Position numbers and translations under genes: made by a program. Below, in pieces: positions 63,914 through 64,000 of a DNA stretch of 64,000 nt. Source of the DNA: Bacteroidales bacterium UBA5287 (GTDB lineage Bacteria > Bacteroidota > Bacteroidia > Bacteroidales > Dysgonomonadaceae). The stretch lies in contig DHSL01000018.1 of NCBI GenBank assembly GCA_002411345.1, forward strand, positions 1-64,000, written 5' to 3'. The stretch's first letter is position 1. Each line of letters starts with the position of its first letter. Below the pieces are notes generated by a model. That model had not been told where the DNA came from, searched no databases, and was given only the letters and a program-made list of their open reading frames with translations.

Positions 63914-64000
63914 TCAATTCATTTGCTTCAATTCATTTACAATGGAATCTAGTATGCCATTTACAAATGTTCCGCTCTTAGAAGTACTGTAAAACTTTGC
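63914..64000 (-). CDS. nusB: NusB, C-terminal 28 residues only
   Basis: The open frame running off the right edge encodes a C-terminal end containing FYSTSKSGTFVNGILDSIV, the conserved last helix of the transcription antitermination factor NusB. The rest lies beyond base 64000. The stop is 71 bases before yajC. Identification rests on this short stretch plus the usual nusB-yajC neighbourhood. Confidence 0.75.
   Translation of the reverse strand, partial: AKFYSTSKSGTFVNGILDSIVNELKQMN

Overview
The window is AT-rich chromosomal DNA from a member of the phylum Bacteroidota, most likely order Bacteroidales. Evidence for this: a SusC/SusD pair under a FecI/FecR-type sigma/anti-sigma couple; the long form of IspG; a type III homoserine kinase in the thr operon; the nusB-yajC-ybbR-coaE order; lipoprotein and Tat signals on glycosidases; and many upstream regions carrying the Bacteroidota -7 box TAnnTTTG rather than sigma70 hexamers. 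Genus cannot be decided from the sequence alone. I see no integrase, transposase, prophage or CRISPR array.

Layout. 0-2 kb (minus): a YegP-like protein, a decayed partial copy of ilvE, and intact ilvE. 2-9.9 kb (plus): dnaG, a two-gene ABC-2 exporter, a GH29 fucosidase, a tRNA-dihydrouridine synthase and a small exported protein, tightly packed and closed by a strong hairpin. 9.9-15.5 kb (minus): S41 protease lipoprotein, a Sua5/YrdC protein, fabI, an aquaporin, and a GH109-type Tat-exported glycosidase. 15.8-18.8 kb (plus): MBL-fold hydrolase, VOC protein and ispG, then a tRNA with CAU anticodon. 19-25.8 kb: an accessory block of exported hydrolases (clan GH-A lipoprotein, serine hydrolase, a gingipain-like protein, and a large TIM-barrel protein with two N-terminal helical repeats). 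25.8-32.5 kb: acyltransferase/BASS transporter pair, rarA, lptD. 32.6-37.8 kb (minus): the thrA-thrB(type III)-thrC operon, preceded by a short unannotated ORF rich in Thr, Met and Ile codons that looks like an attenuator leader peptide. 38.0-38.4 kb: the RNase P RNA gene, then yihY. 39.9-45.8 kb: YgjP-like metallopeptidase (minus), mlaE-mlaF, and sufC-sufD-sufS without sufB. 45.8-59.2 kb: a polysaccharide utilisation locus (ECF sigma, FecR, SusC with STN domain, SusD, surface PKD lipoprotein, GH16 with BACON domain, GH3), followed by a DUF5009-type membrane acyltransferase. 59.6-64 kb (minus): argS, a small winged-helix protein, coaE, ybbR, yajC and the 3' end of nusB.

How they work together. 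The 46-58 kb locus reads as a complete beta-glucan system: GH16 cuts the polymer at the surface, the SusC/SusD pair and the surface lipoprotein capture and import oligosaccharides, GH3 releases glucose, and the STN domain of SusC can signal through FecR to the sigma factor. The thr operon makes threonine from aspartate. Its leader ORF, immediately downstream of a TAnnTTTG box and followed by mutually exclusive stems, suggests ribosome-mediated attenuation. The GH29, GH109 and 19-26 kb genes extend the glycan- and protein-degrading repertoire.

The most interesting items are the candidate thr leader peptide, the gingipain-like and helical-repeat secreted proteins in the 19-26 kb block, perfect palindromes overlapping the mlaE and sufC promoters, the missing sufB, the decayed ilvE duplication, and a 33-bp tandem repeat covering the end of argS.
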